Shown here: piece after piece, positions 63,700-64,000 of the stretch | Layout of the letters: each line of letters starts with the position of its first letter | How positions within the stretch are numbered: the first letter of the stretch is position 1 | From: Thermomicrobium sp. CFH 73360 | Lineage (GTDB): Bacteria; Chloroflexota; Chloroflexia; Thermomicrobiales; Thermomicrobiaceae | Length of the DNA: 64,000 nucleotides | Assembly (NCBI RefSeq): GCF_023806465.1 | Contig: NZ_JAMSLS010000003.1 | Span: 310,001-374,000, forward strand | Direction of reading: 5' to 3' | Notes under the pieces: model-generated | The model's input: the letters and a program-made list of their open reading frames with translations, nothing else | Databases searched by the model: none | Told to the model about the DNA's origin: nothing | Position numbers and translations under genes: made by a program

Positions 63700-64000
63700 T
63701 CATATCGCGTCGGTGAGCATTAAGAGGACGGTCGTCCCGTATTCGTTACCCTTGACGACAACGGTGAGTGCGGCACCTTCACGCTTTGCAGCCAGCGCGC
63801 CCGCTGGAGCAGGTTGGAGCGTCCAGCCCAAGCTGGGGAGCGTGGTGCGGTAGAAGTCGAGCACTTTCTCAGCCGAGTCGGAGACAGCGAAACTCAGGGT
63901 GCCGCCGTTCTCAACCTGCGTCGCGAGGGGCTGGAGCTGACCTGGCTCCGAGCCAGGATACTTCGGGACCTGGTGCTTTTCCCAGACGGGGATGAACTCC
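63700..64000 (-). CDS. C-terminal part of a hypothetical protein (cut by window edge)
   Basis: On the minus strand the frame is open from the right edge to TGA at 63702-63700, about 99 codons. The readable part has VPKYPGSEPGQLQP, a segment EKVLDFYRTTLPSLGWTLQP and ends GTTVLLMLTDAI. The FYRTTLPSLGW pattern (helix, then Gly-Trp strand) is seen in small exported proteins of unknown function. Start and N-terminal signal are outside the window. Confidence 0.7.
   Translation of the reverse strand, partial: EFIPVWEKHQVPKYPGSEPGQLQPLATQVENGGTLSFAVSDSAEKVLDFYRTTLPSLGWTLQPAPAGALAAKREGAALTVVVKGNEYGTTVLLMLTDAI

Overview
The window is 64 kb of GC-rich bacterial chromosome with mostly short, tightly packed genes, separated by unusually long stretches with no convincing gene. 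The gene set suggests a deep-branching, probably thermophilic Chloroflexota of the Thermomicrobia type: energy-coupling-factor Ni/Co transport with a fused CbiM/N protein, a two-half CtpI-like P-type ATPase, PhoX, an LPXTG surface protein, Thr/Pro-rich lipoprotein linkers and a CuA-containing haem-copper reductase. This placement is inference; no rRNA or other phylogenetic marker was tested. I saw no rRNA, tRNA, CRISPR array, prophage or insertion sequence.

Layout. 1-7.3 kb is an envelope-stress block: on the minus strand a YceI-like lipoprotein, a secreted alpha/beta hydrolase and an ECF sigma factor (cut by the window edge); divergently, an OmpR-type response regulator, its histidine kinase, an HtrA protease and the principal sigma factor. 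Two promoters here, in front of htrA and of the yceI operon, share the same four-step 11-bp repeat array at the same distance from a TAGGCT -10 element, so the two-component system probably controls both. 7.3-11.2 kb (minus) holds a Ni/Co ECF transporter (cbiM-cbiQ-cbiO, overlapping by 4 bp) and proline dehydrogenase. 11.3-20.3 kb has an HD phosphohydrolase, a Thr/Pro-rich membrane protein, a GT-C-like membrane protein, an unknown 136-residue protein, a sortase-type (LPKTG) surface protein with 16 perfect ETPT repeats behind a structured leader, a 1.2 kb gene-free stretch, and a DMT exporter. 20.3-32.7 kb has map, a four-gene run of secreted and small proteins including a cupredoxin, ftsH, a VUT-family transporter, phoX, and fabD-fabF. 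33-39.5 kb has mutS-mutL (minus), a small membrane protein and an aspartate-type aminotransferase.

40-45.7 kb is a respiratory cluster: CuA subunit II, a subunit I with all haem and CuB histidines but without the usual cross-linked tyrosine, an FNT-family (formate/nitrite) channel, a CtaG-like assembly factor and a flavin amine oxidase. A NO-reducing or otherwise atypical haem-copper reductase is possible. 45.9-53.2 kb has a HAD phosphatase, a lone chemoreceptor, a substrate-binding lipoprotein preceded by a riboswitch-like leader, a nuclease-like gene broken by one frameshift, and a hydroxyacid dehydrogenase. 53.5-60.1 kb (minus) is a cassette around a 1609-residue double P-type ATPase with a catalytically dead N-terminal half and three small companion proteins. 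60.4-64 kb has an orphan ABC-2 permease, an amidase and the end of an unknown protein.
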